Origin: Planctomycetia bacterium
GTDB taxonomy: Bacteria; Planctomycetota; Phycisphaerae; UBA1845; Fen-1342
Direction: 5' to 3'
Length of the DNA: 64,000 nt
NCBI GenBank assembly: GCA_015709575.1
Contig: CP054190.1
Location: 2,416,616-2,480,615, forward strand
The notes below the pieces were generated by a model. The model made no database searches. It was given only the letters and a program-made list of their open reading frames with translations, and was not told the origin of the DNA. Numbering within the stretch: position 1 is the stretch's first letter; every line of letters begins with the position of its first letter. Positions 19,397 to 29,188 of this stretch are shown piece by piece. The position numbers and the translations under genes are program-made.

Positions 19397-20887
19397 ATGT
19401 CGCAGAAGTTCACAAACACGCTCACGCGCCGCCGTGAGGAATTCGTCCCGCTGAATCCCCCGCGGGTGGGCATGTACGTCTGCGGTCCAACGGTCTACGG
19501 GCACTCCCACCTGGGACATGCCAAGAGCTACATCAGCTTCGACGTGATCGTGCGCTGGCTGCGCGCCTCCGGCTACGACGTGAACTACGTGCAGAACATC
19601 ACCGACGTGGGGCACCTGACGGATGACGCCGACGAGGGCGAAGACAAGATCGTCGTCGAAGCGCGGAAGCGCGGGCTGCACCCGATGGCGGTGGTCGAAA
19701 CGTTCATCCGCAGCTACCTCGAGGACATGGACGCGCTGAACATTCTGCGCGCGGACATCATGCCGCGCGCTACCGGCCACATCCCCGAACAGATCGCGAT
19801 GATCCAGTGCCTGATGGCGCGCGGTCACGCGTACGAAAACAACGGATCGGTGTATTTCTCGGTTGGCTCGTTCCCTGACTACGGCAAGCTCGCCGGTCGA
19901 AAGGTGGAAGAACTCGAAGCGGGGGCACGGGTCGAGGTCAGCGAGGAAAAGCGCCATCCGGCGGACTTCGCCCTGTGGAAACGGGCCGAGCCGACACACA
20001 TCATGCGCTGGCCCAGCCCGTGGGGGGATGGATTCCCCGGCTGGCACATCGAGTGCTCGGCAATGAGCCAGAAGTACCTGGGCGACACGCTGGACATCCA
20101 CGGCGGCGGAATGGAAAACAAGTTCCCGCATCATGAGTGCGAGATCGCCCAGAGCGAGTGCGCCACGGGGCGGCAGTTTGTGCGCTTCTGGCTCCACAAC
20201 AACATGGTGACGCTCAACGGCCAGAAGATGGGCAAGTCGCTCGGAAACGCGATATCGCTCAAAGATGTTTTTCATGGCCGGACGGACGGAGTGCGCGACC
20301 GCAACGGCGCGCTGCTGCTGGACCGTACCTATGAGCCGGCGGTCGTCCGGCACTTTGTTCTCACCAGCCACTACGGCGCGCCGCTGGATTTTTCCGCCGA
20401 GGCGCTGCACGGCGCGGAGAGCGGGTCATACAAGCTGCGCGACGCGCTGGCCGCGGTGGCCGACGCCGCGGCGCGGGCGCCGACCGATCGTCCCGCGCGC
20501 GACGTGGTGCGCACGGCATTGACGGAGTTTGACGCGCGGGCCACGACCGCGATGCACGAAGACGTCAACACGGCCGCCGCGATCGCCAGCCTGTTCGACC
20601 TGACGCGCCAGACCGGGGAGTGGCTGCGTGCGGGGGACATCGGACGCGCGGATTTTGCGGCCGCGCTTTCGACGCTGCATCGCTGGACCGCGGACATCCT
20701 GGGGTTTGCGTGGCGATCGGAAAAGGCGTCGGACAATGGGCGGGCGGACGCCGTCATCAAAATTCTCGCGGATTTGCGCCTCGAAGCGCGGCGGGACAAG
20801 AACTTCGCCCTCGGCGACGAGATCCGAAAGCGCCTGGCAGCCGCAGGCATCGAGTTGCGCGACACGCCGCAGGGCACGACCTGGTGA
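19397..20887 (+). CDS. cysS: Cysteinyl-tRNA synthetase
   Basis: Charges tRNA-Cys. A 496-residue class I synthetase with zinc ligand Cys29 in [10 protein letters not shown], a HIGH-type motif HSHLGH at residues 36-41, the second zinc site with HIECSAM and FPHHECE, and the KMSKS-type loop KMGKSLGN near 276. The C-terminal DALR-type helical domain ends in the conserved [17 protein letters not shown]. The HLGH variant is known in other phyla. After KMGKSLGN there is a short insertion ([21 protein letters not shown] in part) relative to the usual enzyme. It is divergent from icd; TACCAT at 19309-19314 is a possible -10 box. Confidence 0.96.
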   Translation: MSQKFTNTLTRRREEFVPLNPPRVGMYVCGPTVYGHSHLGHAKSYISFDVIVRWLRASGYDVNYVQNITDVGHLTDDADEGEDKIVVEARKRGLHPMAVVETFIRSYLEDMDALNILRADIMPRATGHIPEQIAMIQCLMARGHAYENNGSVYFSVGSFPDYGKLAGRKVEELEAGARVEVSEEKRHPADFALWKRAEPTHIMRWPSPWGDGFPGWHIECSAMSQKYLGDTLDIHGGGMENKFPHHECEIAQSECATGRQFVRFWLHNNMVTLNGQKMGKSLGNAISLKDVFHGRTDGVRDRNGALLLDRTYEPAVVRHFVLTSHYGAPLDFSAEALHGAESGSYKLRDALAAVADAAARAPTDRPARDVVRTALTEFDARATTAMHEDVNTAAAIASLFDLTRQTGEWLRAGDIGRADFAAALSTLHRWTADILGFAWRSEKASDNGRADAVIKILADLRLEARRDKNFALGDEIRKRLAAAGIELRDTPQGTTW

Positions 20888-20960
20888 CCGCTTGCGACCG
20901 CGTGACCGGTGCGTGCGCCCGCCCGCTGACCCGTCGCCCGCGCCCGGCCGATAGATTTCG

Positions 20961-21191
20961 ATGATGGCCGAGTACGGCGAAACCGGGCTACGTCCGGCGG
21001 GCACCGATACCCGCCACCCCCCGCCGCGCCCGTTTCTCGGCATTCTGTTTTCCTGCTGTGGCGTCTACGCGCGCGTTTATCGCAATGCGGATCATTCGGC
21101 GTATGTCGGCGCCTGTCCGCGCTGCGGGAGCGCCGTCCGAGTCGGCATCGCTCCCGGGGGCACGTCATCTCGATTTTTTGTGGCGGACTGA
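20961..21191 (+). CDS. Small zinc-ribbon-like protein
   Basis: 76 residues, cytoplasmic. A disordered N-terminus of about 25 residues is followed by FLGILFSCCGVYARVYRN, then YVGACPRCGSAVRV, and it ends SRFFVAD. The CC and CPRC pairs look like a one-zinc ribbon. I recall similar short proteins in planctomycetes but no function is known. ATG at 20961 or 20964. It lies 73 bases downstream of cysS on the same strand and just before the promoter of the Gld-like operon, so it is probably the last gene of the cysS unit. Confidence 0.62.
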   Translation: MMAEYGETGLRPAGTDTRHPPPRPFLGILFSCCGVYARVYRNADHSAYVGACPRCGSAVRVGIAPGGTSSRFFVAD

Positions 21192-21227
21192 CGACTTCGT
21201 TCGGCCCCGAAGCAAGCCTTCGCCCGG

Positions 21228-21255
21228 TTGACAGCAGTCGGTTCGCTTCTACAAT
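21228..21255 (+). promoter_or_regulatory. Near-consensus sigma-70 promoter of the Gld-like operon
   Basis: TTGACA (21228-21233), a 16-base spacer, and TACAAT (21250-21255): one mismatch to consensus in twelve positions. Transcription would start near 21262, about 117 bases before the first gene. This is the best housekeeping promoter in the window. Confidence 0.75.
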
Positions 21256-21378
21256 TCGCGCACTTCCCGTGGTAGCGCTCCCGCCCGTGCCCGCTCGGGC
21301 TGGTGGGCGGCATGGCGAATTGTGACGGGTTCTCGGCACACTGACCGTCAACCACCCGACCAGGACGGAGGCCCACAC

Positions 21379-22317
21379 GTGATTGAGGTGCGCAACCTCT
21401 GTAAGCACTATGGAGCCCGCAAGGCCGTCGATGACATCAGCTTCACGGTGAACGACGGCGAGATCGTGGGCTTTCTCGGCCCCAACGGTGCGGGCAAGAC
21501 CACCACCATTCGCATTCTGACCTGCTACCACCCGGCCACCAGCGGCAGCGCCCGCGTGGCAGGCTTCGACGTGTTGTCCCAGTCGATGCAGGTGCGGCGT
21601 AACGTCGGCTACCTGCCGGAGACGGTGCCGCTCTACCCCGAGATGCGGGTGCGCGAGTTTCTGCGATTTCGCGGAAAGCTGCGCGGGCTGTCGCGGGCAG
21701 ATCGAGAATCGTGCATCGCGCGGGTGGTGGAGCGCTGCTGGCTGCGCGAGGTGGTGGATCGGCCGATCTCGCAGCTTTCGAAGGGCTATCGTCAACGCGT
21801 CGGCCTCGCCGATGCGCTGCTGCACAACCCACGGGTGCTGATCCTGGACGAGCCGACCGTCGGGCTGGATCCGACGCAGATCCGCGAGACGCGCTCACTG
21901 ATCCGTGAGCTGACGCGCGATCACACGGTGATTCTGTCCAGCCACATCCTGCCGGAGGTCGAGGCGACCTGCGGGCGGATTGTGATCATCAATCGCGGAC
22001 GGCTGGTGGCCAGCGGCACGCCGCAGGAGCTGCGCAGCCGGCGCGGCGACGGCGCGGTGCACGCCGAGGTGCGCGCCCCGGTGGAGGAAGCGCTCTCCGC
22101 GGTGCGCGAGCTGGCCAACGGGGCGAAGGTGACGGCCGAGGCGGCTGACGGCTGGACGCGCCTGCGGGTTGAATCCACCAGCGACCTGCGCGAGCCAATC
22201 TTCCGACTCAGCACGCAGCGCGGCTGGACGCTGCGCGAGCTGCGCCGCGACGCGGGCAGCCTCGAGGATTTCTTTGTGCGGATCGTGGCGGATGCGCAGT
22301 TGCAGGCGCAGCAATGA
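21379..22317 (+). CDS. ABC transporter ATPase (GldA-like)
   Basis: 312 residues. Walker A GPNGAGKTT near residue 34, Q-loop near YLPETVPLYPEM, signature LSKGYRQRVGLADAL near 133, Walker B LILDEPTVGLDP near 154, and the H-loop SSHILPEVE. The signature LSKGYRQR and PETVPLYPEM are typical of the GldA/CcmA group that pairs with GldF-type permeases. A C-terminal region of about 80 residues follows the ATPase core. GTG at 21379 is chosen because GGAGG precedes it by seven bases. First gene of a four-gene operon behind the 21228 promoter. Confidence 0.9.
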   Translation: MIEVRNLCKHYGARKAVDDISFTVNDGEIVGFLGPNGAGKTTTIRILTCYHPATSGSARVAGFDVLSQSMQVRRNVGYLPETVPLYPEMRVREFLRFRGKLRGLSRADRESCIARVVERCWLREVVDRPISQLSKGYRQRVGLADALLHNPRVLILDEPTVGLDPTQIRETRSLIRELTRDHTVILSSHILPEVEATCGRIVIINRGRLVASGTPQELRSRRGDGAVHAEVRAPVEEALSAVRELANGAKVTAEAADGWTRLRVESTSDLREPIFRLSTQRGWTLRELRRDAGSLEDFFVRIVADAQLQAQQ

Positions 22318-22363
22318 GATCGGACCACTGGGCGCGTCGCTCGCGCCGGAGGGTTTTTCACGA

Positions 22364-23083
22364 ATGAGAGCCACAATCGCAATCATGCAGCGCGAGCTGC
22401 TGTCGATGTTCTGCACGCCGATCGGCTATGTGGTGATCGCGGGTTTTCTTCTGATCCTGGGCGTGCTGGTGATTCTGACCGAGGGATTTGAGCCGGGGCA
22501 GCCCGCGACGTTGCGCAATGCCTTCGGCCTGATGCCGTTCATCCTGGCGTTCGTGGTGCCGGCCATCGCGATGCGCACGCTGTCGGAGGAATACCGCAAC
22601 GGCACGATCGAGGGCATGATGACCGCGCCGATCTCGGATGCGCAGCTCGTGCTGGGCAAGTTCCTCGGCTCCGCGGCTTTCTATGCCGTCATGCTTGCCA
22701 CGTCGCTGATCTACCCGATCCTGATGCAGGTGTACGGCTCGCCGGATTGGGGGGCGGTCTTCTCAACGTATGTCGGGCTGATGCTGATCGGGTTGTTCTT
22801 CCTGGCGGTGAGCATTTTCACCAGTTCCTTTTCGAGCAACCAGATCATCGCCTGGATCACCGCTTCCGTGCTGCTGGCGTCGTTCGCCGTGGGTGGATTT
22901 CTGCTCGTACGGCATGTCGGCGGATTCTGGCGACAGTTGATCCAGCGGGCCAACGTGATGGGACGCTTTGAGGAGGCGGCGCTGGGGCTGTTCACCACCG
23001 GCTCGCTGGTGTGCTTCGGCGCACTGGCGGGGCTGTTCCTGTTTCTGACCATCAAGGTCGTGGAGTCTCGACGATGGCGGTAA
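22364..23083 (+). CDS. ABC-2 type permease (GldF-like)
   Basis: 239 residues with six membrane helices and the ABC-2 layout: an N-terminal interface helix MRATIAIMQRELLSMF, first helix IGYVVIAGFLLILGVLVIL, then MRTLSEEYRNGTIEGMMTAP, the cytoplasmic loop that contacts the ATPase. This E-x-R-x-G-T-x-E loop is diagnostic of GldF/NosY-type permeases. ATG 22364 follows GGAGGG. It overlaps the next gene by ten bases. With the ATPase it should form an exporter-type complex in the inner membrane; what it moves, if anything, is not established for this group. Confidence 0.88.
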   Translation: MRATIAIMQRELLSMFCTPIGYVVIAGFLLILGVLVILTEGFEPGQPATLRNAFGLMPFILAFVVPAIAMRTLSEEYRNGTIEGMMTAPISDAQLVLGKFLGSAAFYAVMLATSLIYPILMQVYGSPDWGAVFSTYVGLMLIGLFFLAVSIFTSSFSSNQIIAWITASVLLASFAVGGFLLVRHVGGFWRQLIQRANVMGRFEEAALGLFTTGSLVCFGALAGLFLFLTIKVVESRRWR

Positions 23084-25251
23084 GCACACCCGCGGCCGCG
23101 ACCCGCGCCGGGCAGCGCCGGTTCGTCTATGGGCTGAACGTGACGGTGGCGATCGTCGCCGCGACAGCGCTGGCTGGACTGCTGATCTACCTGGGCGATC
23201 GCTTCGACCTGCGCCGCGACATGACGCGCAGCGGCGCATCCAGCGTCAGCCCGCGCACCGCGAGCGTGCTGCGCTCGCTGGACCAGGACGTCACCATCAC
23301 CGGCCTGTACACGGTGCTAAGCAAATACCAGCAGTTCGCGCAGAAGCGCAAGGACACTGTGCGCGACATGCTCAAGCTGTTCGAGGTTTCCGGGCGGCGC
23401 GTGACGACGCGCATGCTGGATCCGCTCGAGGAGCGCAAGGGGCTGGAGGATCTGCTGGCGCGCATCCGCGAGAAGCCGGCCTATCGCGACGAGTCCGCTC
23501 CGCACAAGTCGGCCATCGACCGCGCGTCGCCGCTGCTGGAGGAGCTGCTGACGCTGGCGCGCGAGGAATCCGAAAAGCTCCGCAAACTGGCCGCCGAAAA
23601 CGAGGCGCTGACGCGCAACCGCGACTACGTCATCATCACCAACTCGTTCACGCTGCTTCTGGCGCCGACGTGCGAAGACCTGGCGATCCGGGTGCGCGAG
23701 CTGACCACCGGCGACATCCCTCGCTACGGGCGTGCCGTCGACGCGCTGCGCGGCAGCCTGCCTCAGGTGCGCGAAGCACTGGAGCAATCGCGCTCGTGGT
23801 TCTCGCGCATCGGCCAGTCGATGCAGGACATCAGCGCCGAGGTGCGCGACGCGTTCCGCCTCACGGCGGACCTGTACGCGCTGCGGATCGAATCGATCGA
23901 CTCAATCCTCCGCGACATCGAGCCGCTCAAACCGGTCAAGCTTGATGCGATCGCCGATGCGCTGGCCAACGCGGTGAACTCGCCGCCGATCCTGGTGGAG
24001 ACGGCTGCCGAGGCGCGGGTCGTCTCTTTCGAGGAGGCGTGGAGCTATCGGCAGGAGCCGGCCGGGCAGGACCAGGACGACCGCGTCTTCAACGGCGAGG
24101 AAGCGCTGCTGGCGGCGGTGCTGGGATTGACCAGCAAGGAGCGGCTGGGCGTTGTGTTCGTGCGCTATGGCGGCGAGTCGCCGATTCGGCCGGATTTCGC
24201 GCGATTCCAGCCCGGGCAGCCGCCGCCGACCGCGCCATACATCCAGCTCAGCCAGGCGCTCGAGAAGCTGAACTTCCTGCCGACGGAGTGGGATCTGGCG
24301 ACGAGTAAGACGCCCCCGGTGCAAGAGGGCGTCACGGGCACGGTGTACATCGTGCTGCCGCCCGCCCCCCCGCCGCCGCAAAACCCGATGCGGCCGCAGC
24401 CGCCGCCGCCGAGCATCACGCCGGACGACAAGCAGAAGTTATACGAAGCAATTGCGGCGTCGAAGGGTGCGTTGTTCCTGGTGGAGTCCACGACCCAGCG
24501 CGGTCCGGGCGAGCCGTACGCATTCGCCGAGTATCTTCGAACGACGTGGGGAATTGACCCGCGCTCGTCGTCGCTGGTGCTGGAGTTGGCGCCGATCCCC
24601 TCGAAAGAGGGCCTCTGGGCGCCGGTCAGTCGCGAACCCCTGTTGCAGGGCGGCGCGCTGAACTTCGGGGACCACCCGATCGGCAAGCCGCTGCGCAGCA
24701 GTCCGCTCGCGCTGTTCAACACCGCCCCGCTGGCCCGCTTCACGGATGATGGCGCGCCGCAGAACGTCACCGTGGAGACCGTGCTCTCCAGCAGCGGCGA
24801 CGGCGTGTGGGCCATCGCGGACTGGTTCGCGGCCGTCGAGGAGTTCCGCCGGATTCAGGGCCTTCGTCCGGGCGACAACACGCAGCGTTCACCGATGCCG
24901 CTGGTGATGTCCGCCCGAAACGACAAAGGCGTGCGGGTGGTGGTGTGCGGCAGCACCGACTTTGCCCGCGACGATATCGCGCAGTTCAGACAACTGGCCG
25001 CTTCGGCCGACGGCACGTTGCGGCGGGTGCAGATGTTCCCGGGGAACACGGACCTTGTCACCAACGCGCTGTTCTGGGTCGCGGGCGACGAGGGGCGCAT
25101 CGCAATCGGCACGCGCCAGGACGACGTGCCGCGCCTCAGCCGCCTGGAGCCGGGGGCCACGGCGAATTTTTGGAAAGTGTTTCTCGTCGCGATCTGGCCG
25201 GCGACGGTGCTGGTGGTCGGCGGCATCGTGGCGCTGGTGCGTCGGAGGTAA
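23074..25251 (+). CDS. GldG-like membrane-anchored extracytoplasmic subunit
   Basis: 725 residues. One N-terminal membrane helix (VTVAIVAATALAGLLIYLGDRF) and one C-terminal helix (VFLVAIWPATVLVVGGIVALV) flank a large periplasmic domain. The opening RFDLRRDMTRSGASSVSPRT matches the GldG family pattern (fluid region after R.D.T....YSLS), and the centre contains coiled-coil segments (residues 150-330) and a Pro-rich stretch near 430-450. In GldFG systems this subunit sits on the permease. Starts inside the stop of the permease gene and is followed after five bases by the DUF4340 gene. Confidence 0.82.
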   Translation: MAVSTPAAATRAGQRRFVYGLNVTVAIVAATALAGLLIYLGDRFDLRRDMTRSGASSVSPRTASVLRSLDQDVTITGLYTVLSKYQQFAQKRKDTVRDMLKLFEVSGRRVTTRMLDPLEERKGLEDLLARIREKPAYRDESAPHKSAIDRASPLLEELLTLAREESEKLRKLAAENEALTRNRDYVIITNSFTLLLAPTCEDLAIRVRELTTGDIPRYGRAVDALRGSLPQVREALEQSRSWFSRIGQSMQDISAEVRDAFRLTADLYALRIESIDSILRDIEPLKPVKLDAIADALANAVNSPPILVETAAEARVVSFEEAWSYRQEPAGQDQDDRVFNGEEALLAAVLGLTSKERLGVVFVRYGGESPIRPDFARFQPGQPPPTAPYIQLSQALEKLNFLPTEWDLATSKTPPVQEGVTGTVYIVLPPAPPPPQNPMRPQPPPPSITPDDKQKLYEAIAASKGALFLVESTTQRGPGEPYAFAEYLRTTWGIDPRSSSLVLELAPIPSKEGLWAPVSREPLLQGGALNFGDHPIGKPLRSSPLALFNTAPLARFTDDGAPQNVTVETVLSSSGDGVWAIADWFAAVEEFRRIQGLRPGDNTQRSPMPLVMSARNDKGVRVVVCGSTDFARDDIAQFRQLAASADGTLRRVQMFPGNTDLVTNALFWVAGDEGRIAIGTRQDDVPRLSRLEPGATANFWKVFLVAIWPATVLVVGGIVALVRRR

Positions 25252-25256
25252 CAGAC

Positions 25257-27791
25257 GTGAACTTCAAGACGACGCTGATGCTGCTCGTGCTGCTGGTCAT
25301 CGCGGGCAGCGTGTACTGGCTGTTTCCGGCGGATCCGGCCGGAAGGTCGGCGCCGCCTGCGACGGCGGATGAATCCTCGCGCCTAACTCCGGTGTTTGAG
25401 CCTATGCCGGAGGAGAAGGACATCCGGCAGGTGACGTTTGCGACGGCGGGCCGGCCGGAGATCGTCTTCGAGCGCGGCCCGGCGCCGAGTGGGCGCCCCG
25501 GGCAGCCCGACGAGTGGCGTATCGTGTCGCCCGTGCAAGCTCCGGCGGAGACGTGGGTCGTGAGCGGGATGGTAAATTCCTTCGCCCGGTTGCAGTCGCA
25601 CATCCGCTACGGGACGAACGGATCGAGCGCCGTGAGCGACGCTGACGCGGGCTTTGACAGACCGCGCGCGACGCTGCGATTCACGCTGGCCGATGGAAAG
25701 ACGCTGACGCTGGAGATCGGCCGGCAACGGGAGATTCCAAGCGGGACGTACGTGCGCGCGGGCGGCGCCGCGGTGGCGCACCTGATCGAGCGTGATTTTT
25801 CCACGGAGTTGAAGCGCGAACTGAAGGATTTTCGCGCCAAGACGCTGACACGTTTCTCAGCCAATGACGCGCGGCGGCTCAACATCGAGGTGGATGGGAA
25901 GCGCTTCGCGCTGAGCAAGACCGACGACGGTGAGTGGTTGCTGACGGAGCCGATCCGGGCGCGCGCCGACGCGCGCAAAGTGAGCGAACTGCTCACCAAG
26001 CTGGCGGCGGCACGGGCGGAGGAGTTCATCGCGGAGGACGCGCTGGAGGCCGGCGCATCAGGCATGGACGCCCCATCGCTGCGCGTCACGCTCGAAACGC
26101 GCTCGCCCGTCCCCCCCGCTCAGCCCGCCACACAACCGGCCGAGGGGCCGGAGCCGGAGCCGAGCTACGTCACCACGGTCCTTTCGCTCGACGTGGGTGG
26201 CTTCGCGGACCTCAAGCAGACCAACCGCTATGTGCGCGTGGCGACCCAGCCGGGACTGGCGCGGGTGCCGACGACGGCGCTCGATGCGCTGCGCGTGAAG
26301 CTCAACGATCTCGTCGATCCGAAGATCACGGGGCTGTCGCGCGATCGCATTTCGCGCATCGAGCTGGCGGGTGCCGTTCCGTCGGCGGCGATTGAGCGGC
26401 GCGACGGCGCGTGGCATGGGGCGGGCGACCTGGCCGAACTGGACACCGAGGCGGTCGCGACGCTCATCACGGCAATCGAAGAGTTGCGGTCGGTCAGCAT
26501 CGTCGATGATCCTGCCGCGATCGGCGACGCGGGATTCAATCCGCCGCGCGCGACCGTCACGGTCACGAGCGACGCGGCGTTGGCGCCGCTGATCATTCAG
26601 GTCGGAGCGACAACCGCCAGCGGCGTGAACGCCTATCTGCGGATTGACGGTCAACCGCTGACCTACGTCGTGGATGCGCGCGAGGCGAACAAGCTGGCCG
26701 CCGGCACGCTCGCGCTGCGGTCACGGGTCATCGTCGATGCCCGGCCCGAGCAACTCACGCGCATCGAGCGGCGGCGCGGCGACACGGTGCACGTGCTGGC
26801 CAGACACAATGCGGCGTGGGAGCTGGTGGAGCCGGCCGGCGCGGCGCTCGACTCGAACGCCGCCCAGGAACTGGCGAATGACCTGGCGCGGCTGCGGGCC
26901 AAGCGCGCGGTGGCGCGCGGCGCGGGTGAGGGGCTAGGCCTCGACGCGCCCGATGCGGTGATCTCGTTCACCGTGCTACCCGCGCCAACCGCGGCGGCGG
27001 CGGCCGCGCCGAGCGCTGCTGGCACGACGATCGCCGCCGCACCCACCGACGCAACTGACATCCCCGAGGGCGGCCCGGCTGACGGCGGCGGTGCAACGGA
27101 CGCTGGGATGGGTGACCTCCCCGGCCCCGGCGAAGCGTCGGCCCCTGAAGCGGGCGCTCCAGATGGGGCGAACCCCGCGGTTGCACCTGCGGCCTCCGCA
27201 CCGGTCGAGTACACGCTGCACGTCGCAAGCCGCGCTGGCGCGTGGTACGCGAAACTGGCGGACGGCGCGTATGCGTACGAGCTGGATGAGAGCGTTGGTC
27301 GCGTATTGACCGGCGAGCTGCTGCGGCGCGAGCTGTTCGCCATCGGAACGGACTCGATTCGCGGCGTGCGGGTGCGGTCGCCCGCCGGCGTGCTGGAGTT
27401 TGCACGCGAAGGCGAGGAATGGAAGTTCGCCGCTGATCCGTTCGTGAAGCTGTCACAGGAGCGCGTCAACGTGTTCGTAATGGAAATCGCGCGGATGCGG
27501 GCAGACACGCTGATCGCGTGGCGCGGCGGAACCGCGCCATCGGACGCGCCGCTCCGCCTGACGCTGCTGCTGGACGGAGCGCGCGAGGTGCATCTCGACG
27601 TGACGGCCGACAACTCCGCCGGCGGAACCCGCATCGGGTTTCTGCCCGCGGACGGTCGACTGTTTACGATCCGGGACGCGGACGTGGAAAACCTGGAGCG
27701 GCCACTGACCTATTACCTCCAGCAGGACGGGCCGCCGGCACGGCGCGAGGGCGTGCCGCCGCCGCCTACGTTCCCGATGCCGCCGCGGTAG
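25257..27791 (+). CDS. DUF4340 family envelope protein
   Basis: 844 residues, anchored by an N-terminal helix (LMLLVLLVIAGSVYWLF) with the rest outside. Repeated beta-rich modules of about 150-200 residues contain the DUF4340 pattern: VSGMVNSFARLQ, LTLEIGRQ, RDFSTELKRELKDFRAKTL, and later VLARHNAAWELVEPAG. Ala/Pro/Gly-rich linkers (for instance residues about 580-650) join the modules. DUF4340 proteins regularly follow GldG genes, so this is the fourth part of the same envelope complex. GTG start set by GGAGG eight bases upstream. Function is unknown beyond the association. Confidence 0.85.
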   Translation: MNFKTTLMLLVLLVIAGSVYWLFPADPAGRSAPPATADESSRLTPVFEPMPEEKDIRQVTFATAGRPEIVFERGPAPSGRPGQPDEWRIVSPVQAPAETWVVSGMVNSFARLQSHIRYGTNGSSAVSDADAGFDRPRATLRFTLADGKTLTLEIGRQREIPSGTYVRAGGAAVAHLIERDFSTELKRELKDFRAKTLTRFSANDARRLNIEVDGKRFALSKTDDGEWLLTEPIRARADARKVSELLTKLAAARAEEFIAEDALEAGASGMDAPSLRVTLETRSPVPPAQPATQPAEGPEPEPSYVTTVLSLDVGGFADLKQTNRYVRVATQPGLARVPTTALDALRVKLNDLVDPKITGLSRDRISRIELAGAVPSAAIERRDGAWHGAGDLAELDTEAVATLITAIEELRSVSIVDDPAAIGDAGFNPPRATVTVTSDAALAPLIIQVGATTASGVNAYLRIDGQPLTYVVDAREANKLAAGTLALRSRVIVDARPEQLTRIERRRGDTVHVLARHNAAWELVEPAGAALDSNAAQELANDLARLRAKRAVARGAGEGLGLDAPDAVISFTVLPAPTAAAAAAPSAAGTTIAAAPTDATDIPEGGPADGGGATDAGMGDLPGPGEASAPEAGAPDGANPAVAPAASAPVEYTLHVASRAGAWYAKLADGAYAYELDESVGRVLTGELLRRELFAIGTDSIRGVRVRSPAGVLEFAREGEEWKFAADPFVKLSQERVNVFVMEIARMRADTLIAWRGGTAPSDAPLRLTLLLDGAREVHLDVTADNSAGGTRIGFLPADGRLFTIRDADVENLERPLTYYLQQDGPPARREGVPPPPTFPMPPR

Positions 27792-27972
27792 TACGCCGCG
27801 TCGGCCCGGTGCGCGCCACGCGCGACGACCGGCGGGATTGGGCGCCGCCGCGGGGGTTCATTCGGAATCTCGACCGGCGTGGTTGCAGGCCCGTCACCGC
27901 GGTCTTTCGCGCAACCCGTACTTTGCCACGGCGCTTTGCACCGCCTCACAGCTTCGCCGAGAATCCGCACAC

Positions 27973-28659
27973 ATGTGGTGGCCGCGGCAGAAAGTACGAC
28001 CGGCGCAACTCGATCGGGCCCGCGCCCGACGCGCCGAGGCGCACGCCGCGGCCGAACACCTGGTGCGCGTGGAGCGGCGCTTCGCACCGCTGGTGCAGCG
28101 CTACGGGCTGGAACGCCCGATCACGACCCGCGACCCTTTCGCCGCGCTGCTGGGCTCGATCGTTCAGCAGCAGATCTCCATGACGGCGGCGCATGCGGTG
28201 CTGCAGCGCGTGCGTGCGCTGTGTCCGCGCAACCGGCTGACGGCCGCCGCGATCGGTGCGCTGCGCTCCGATCGGTTGCGCCGGGCCGGGCTGTCGCGGC
28301 AGAAGGCGCTCTATGTGCGCGAGCTGGCGCGCAGCTTCAGCAGCGGCGAGATCACGGCCCGTCGGCTGCGCGCGTTGCCGGATGAAGAGGTCATCGCGCT
28401 GACGACGCAGGTTCACGGCGTGGGCCGCTGGACGGCTGAGATGCTGCTGATTTTCTGCCTGGAGCGGCCGGATGTGTGGCCGGTGGATGACCTCGGGCTG
28501 CGCAAGGGGGCCATGCGATTCTGGGACATGGCGGAGGCGCCGACGGCCAAGGCGCTGATCCCGCGCGGCGACGCGCTGCGGCCCTACCGGTCGTACGCGA
28601 CGTGGTACCTGTGGCGCAGCCTGGAGGGACCGCTGATGCCGGGGATTTCGGTGGATTGA
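27973..28659 (+). CDS. DNA-3-methyladenine glycosylase II (AlkA-like, HhH-GPD)
   Basis: 228 residues. The helix-hairpin-helix is VHGVGRWTAEMLLIFCL, followed by the GPD region WPVDDLGLRKG near residue 169, where the second Asp is the expected catalytic residue. The stretch FAALLGSIVQQQISMTAA is also typical of AlkA. It would remove alkylated bases in base-excision repair. It lacks the N-terminal Ada-like domain of E. coli AlkA, so it resembles the compact glycosylases of other phyla. ATG 27973 is a plausible start; the upstream in-frame stretch from 27838 is not conserved in character. No ribosome site is evident. Confidence 0.88.
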   Translation: MWWPRQKVRPAQLDRARARRAEAHAAAEHLVRVERRFAPLVQRYGLERPITTRDPFAALLGSIVQQQISMTAAHAVLQRVRALCPRNRLTAAAIGALRSDRLRRAGLSRQKALYVRELARSFSSGEITARRLRALPDEEVIALTTQVHGVGRWTAEMLLIFCLERPDVWPVDDLGLRKGAMRFWDMAEAPTAKALIPRGDALRPYRSYATWYLWRSLEGPLMPGISVD

Positions 28660-28844
28660 ACGCGGCGACCTGGATTCAGAACGGCCGGCGTCTGCCGCTG
28701 CCGTGTCAGCGATCTCGATCTACGATTGAGTCTGCGGCCAACGAAGCCGTGGCATAGCCCGGAGCAGCACACCGTTTCCACCGCCGCTTGAGGGGCGCAG
28801 ACCGCAGGCCACAGAGTCGGGTCGCCGGGTCGCAGTGGACGTGG

Positions 28845-29123
28845 CTATCCGCCCGAGACCGCCTGCATGAACAGCAGCGTGTCACCGTCGCGCAGCGGCG
28901 CGTCGCCGCCCTGCAGCCAACGCGAATTGCGATCGTTGTGAAAGCACAACACGTGGCGGCGCAGCTCGCCGTTCTCGTCGAACAGATGCAGCCCGACTTC
29001 CGGCCGCTCGCGGCGCAACGCCTGCCACGCAGCGCGGAGCGACTCGGCCTCCAGCGCGAACGCCAGTCGGCCGGCCACGATGGGCGTGAACACACTGGGC
29101 AGCTGCACCTCAACCCGGGCCAT
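28845..29123 (-). CDS. MoaD/ThiS-type ubiquitin-fold protein ending in Gly-Gly
   Basis: 92 residues with a beta-grasp fold. It begins VEVQLPSVFTPIV, has the central helix with LRAAWQALRRERPEVG, the loop LCFHNDRNSRWLQGGD, and ends LRDGDTLLFMQAVSGG. The exposed GG terminus is the key feature: it is adenylated by an E1-like enzyme in MoaD, ThiS and archaeal SAMP proteins. No E1 gene (MoeB/ThiF) or other molybdopterin gene is in the window, so it may serve as a sulfur carrier or protein modifier elsewhere. ATG at 29123 or 29126, after GGGAGG. It is 65 bases downstream of the BNR propeller gene on the same strand, a pairing I have seen noted in other genomes. Confidence 0.85.
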   Translation of the reverse strand: MARVEVQLPSVFTPIVAGRLAFALEAESLRAAWQALRRERPEVGLHLFDENGELRRHVLCFHNDRNSRWLQGGDAPLRDGDTLLFMQAVSGG

Positions 29124-29188
29124 CATCGCGCCTCCCCAGCGCTCCCGCTCTTGCGAATGATCGTACATGGTGCGGTGCGATACCGCGC

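Noticed and set aside
28660-28844. tRNA-like or RNA gene after the AlkA-like gene
   Set aside because: No cloverleaf arms or TPsiC box could be found.
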